44,010 bases of DNA, taken from positions 1-44,010 of the forward strand of contig JAFSRQ010000117.1 in NCBI GenBank assembly GCA_017446055.1. Reading direction: 5' to 3'. A model generated the notes under the pieces. The model had not been told where the DNA came from. It made no database searches and worked only from the letters and a program-made list of their open reading frames with translations. A program made the position numbers and the translations under genes. Each line of letters opens with the position of its first letter. Positions within the stretch are counted from its first letter, which is position 1. Positions 42,056 to 44,010 of the stretch are shown here, in pieces. The DNA is from Synergistaceae bacterium. Its GTDB lineage: Bacteria; Synergistota; Synergistia; Synergistales; Aminobacteriaceae.

Positions 42056-44010
42056 ATGGACATTAACAGGCTGACACGAAAAAGCCAGGAGGCACTGAAC
42101 GCTTCACAGGCTATAGCGTCAGAATACAATCACCAGCAAGTAGACTGTGAGCATTTGCTGTATGCCATGCTCCGGGATTCCGACGGGCTTATACCGCAGC
42201 TGCTCCAGAAGATGAATATAGATACCCGTGAAATCACAAAGGCAGTCGATGAAGAGCTGTCGAAATTGCCCCGCGTAACATTCTCAGGAACAGAGCAGGG
42301 TAAAATCTACATCACCCAGAGGCTTGAACGATTATTCGCACGCGCTGAGGAAAGAGCAAAATCCCTCAAGGATGAATACATTTCGGTTGAACATCTATTC
42401 ATGGCCATGCTTGAGGAAGGCACTAACACCCCCGCCGGAAGAATATTCTCCCGCTTCGGCATCACCGGGGAGAAATTCCTGCGGACGCTTAACGATGTAC
42501 GAGGCTCACAGAGAGTCCAGAGCGCAGACCCTGAAGCAACGTATGAGGCACTGGAGAAATATGGCCGGGACTTAGTGCAGGCAGCCCGTAACAACAAACT
42601 TGACCCTGTAATCGGACGCGATGACGAAATACGCAGGGTGATACGCATATTGTCCCGCAAGACCAAGAACAACCCCGTCCTCATAGGCGATCCCGGTGTC
42701 GGAAAGACCGCAATCGTTGAGGGGCTAGCTCAGAGAATAGTACGCGGAGATGTCCCAGAAGGACTCAAGGAACGCACAGTATTCGCTCTGGACATGGGTT
42801 CGCTTGTGGCGGGGGCAAAGTACAGGGGGGAATTTGAGGAGAGACTCAAGGCCGTGTTGAACGAGGTCAAGAACAGCGACGGGAGAATCATTCTGTTCAT
42901 TGACGAGCTTCACACTATAGTCGGGGCGGGCGCGGCGGAGGGTGCTGTTGACGCGGGTAACATGCTGAAGCCGATGCTGGCACGGGGGGAATTGCACTGC
43001 ATCGGTGCTACCACGACTGACGAATACCGCAAGTACATCGAGAAAGACGCGGCACTTGCCCGGAGATTCCAGCCCGTTGACGTTGAGCAGCCATCAGTAG
43101 AAGACACTATATCGATACTCAGGGGGATTCGCGAGAAGTTGCAGGTACACCACGGAGTCGCAATCAGGGACAATGCTCTTGTTGCGGCGGCGGTATTGTC
43201 GAACAGGTACATCACGAACCGCTTCCTCCCGGACAAGGCTATAGACCTCGTTGATGAAGCCTGCGCTATGATTCGGACGGAGATAGACTCTCAGCCCTCA
43301 GAACTTGACGCGGCTGCCCGGAAAGTTATGCAGCTCAAGATTGAGGAAGTCTCACTGAAACACGAAGAAGACGAAGCCAGCAAGGAACGCCTTAAAGTGT
43401 TGCAGAAAGAGCTTCAGGAGGCCGAGTCGGAAGAAGAGACTCTCAGGACACAGTACGAGAACGAGAAGAAAGCTATTGCTGACATACAGAGTTTCAGGCG
43501 GCAGATTGAGGAGACCAAAGCGAAAATTGACGAGGCGCAGAGAAATGGCAACTGGGAATTAGTCTCAGAGTTGCAGAACGGCGAGCTTCCGAGACTGAAG
43601 CGCGTATTGGCCGGGCAGGAAGCAAAACGCTCTGACATCCTCAAAGGCTCGGACGACAACAAACTTCTGCGTGTTGAAGTTACTGATGACGAGATCGCCG
43701 ACATAGTATCAAGGTGGACAGGAATCCCGGTAACAAGACTCCTTGAGGGCGAGCGGGAAAAATTGCTGAAGCTGGACGAGATTCTCCACAAGCGCGTGAT
43801 AGGCCAGGACGAAGCAGTGAGTCTCGTTGCTGATGCTGTGTTACGCGCCAGAAGCGGCATCAAGGATCCCAAGCGGCCAATCGGCTCATTCATCTTCCTC
43901 GGGCCTACTGGTGTCGGCAAAACTGAGCTGGCCCGGACACTGGCTGAAGCTCTGTTCGACTCTGAGGACAACATGATACGTATAGACATGAGCGAGTACA
44001 TGGAGAAGCA
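42056..44010 (+). CDS. clpB: ATP-dependent disaggregase ClpB, N-terminal three quarters (cut by window edge)
   Basis: An open frame from ATG 42056 (GGAGTGAG upstream) runs to the right edge, about 651 codons of an expected 860. ClpB is the hexameric AAA+ chaperone that resolves protein aggregates with DnaK. Seen: the N-domain (1 to about 150: [34 protein letters not shown]), NBD1 with Walker [12 protein letters not shown] (about 212) and Walker B ILFIDELH, the pore loop [10 protein letters not shown], the coiled-coil middle domain (about 415-530), and NBD2 starting with [20 protein letters not shown] and Walker [11 protein letters not shown] (about 618). The middle domain distinguishes it from ClpA and ClpC. 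Confidence 0.97.
   Translation, partial: MDINRLTRKSQEALNASQAIASEYNHQQVDCEHLLYAMLRDSDGLIPQLLQKMNIDTREITKAVDEELSKLPRVTFSGTEQGKIYITQRLERLFARAEERAKSLKDEYISVEHLFMAMLEEGTNTPAGRIFSRFGITGEKFLRTLNDVRGSQRVQSADPEATYEALEKYGRDLVQAARNNKLDPVIGRDDEIRRVIRILSRKTKNNPVLIGDPGVGKTAIVEGLAQRIVRGDVPEGLKERTVFALDMGSLVAGAKYRGEFEERLKAVLNEVKNSDGRIILFIDELHTIVGAGAAEGAVDAGNMLKPMLARGELHCIGATTTDEYRKYIEKDAALARRFQPVDVEQPSVEDTISILRGIREKLQVHHGVAIRDNALVAAAVLSNRYITNRFLPDKAIDLVDEACAMIRTEIDSQPSELDAAARKVMQLKIEEVSLKHEEDEASKERLKVLQKELQEAESEEETLRTQYENEKKAIADIQSFRRQIEETKAKIDEAQRNGNWELVSELQNGELPRLKRVLAGQEAKRSDILKGSDDNKLLRVEVTDDEIADIVSRWTGIPVTRLLEGEREKLLKLDEILHKRVIGQDEAVSLVADAVLRARSGIKDPKRPIGSFIFLGPTGVGKTELARTLAEALFDSEDNMIRIDMSEYMEK

Overview
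The window reads as a contiguous piece of a bacterial chromosome of moderately high GC. It is gene-dense, with short operons, good Shine-Dalgarno sites and frequent ATG, GTG or TTG starts. It combines core genes (ispG, rseP, coaD, rsmD, trmB, clpB) with many short secreted proteins, a dTDP-rhamnose cluster, an undecaprenyl-phosphate sugar transferase, a Wzx-like flippase and type IV pilin-like genes. An anaerobic, polysaccharide-coated, gut- or oral-type bacterium fits, and Synergistota is my best guess from gene content and protein style. That taxonomic call is inference. I see no tRNA, rRNA, CRISPR array or intact insertion sequence.

Layout. 1-7719 (minus): three related secreted proteins. 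One is cut by the left edge, one is very large (16 Ig-like repeats around a leucine-rich island), and one is a 206-aa protein that copies the last two domains of the large one. 7816-11178: a MATE transporter, a sugar transferase and a secreted Lys-rich-tailed protein. 11314-13363: two tandem secreted paralogues and a broken GIY-YIG gene. 13401-20660 (minus): a hypothetical gene, coaD, a secreted protein, a second MATE transporter, rsmD, trmB, a phosphohexomutase and a GntP permease. 20748-21818: an acetyltransferase fused to a domain resembling the N-terminal domain of McrB-type restriction proteins. 21874-25758 (minus): a secreted protein, ispG, rseP and a glycosyltransferase interrupted by an in-frame stop and carrying a heptanucleotide repeat at its 5' end.

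26133-31439 (plus): two pilin-like gene cassettes with related leaders and near-identical terminators flank the dTDP-rhamnose genes rfbA-rfbD-rfbC-rfbB. Between rfbC and rfbB lies a tandem array of about 93-bp units. Each unit carries an SD-GTG start module imitating the start of rfbB, and the last two small reading frames run into the next start through GTGA overlaps. 31511-38831: an AraC-type regulator divergent from an ABC sugar importer operon that ends in a GH36 alpha-galactosidase, a self-contained alpha-galactoside utilisation unit. 38812-41623 (minus): a third MATE transporter and a Wzx-like flippase. A noncoding stretch with a possible transposon relic follows, then the start of clpB, which runs off the right edge.

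The most unusual items are the start-module repeat array before rfbB, the acetyltransferase/McrB-N-like fusion, the paired pilin cassettes with a possibly structured leader, and the repeat-bearing glycosyltransferase. Sugar nucleotide supply (phosphohexomutase, rfbABCD), lipid-linked initiation (sugar transferase), glycosyl transfer (GT2) and flipping (Wzx-like) together suggest that a surface glycan is made from dispersed genes here.
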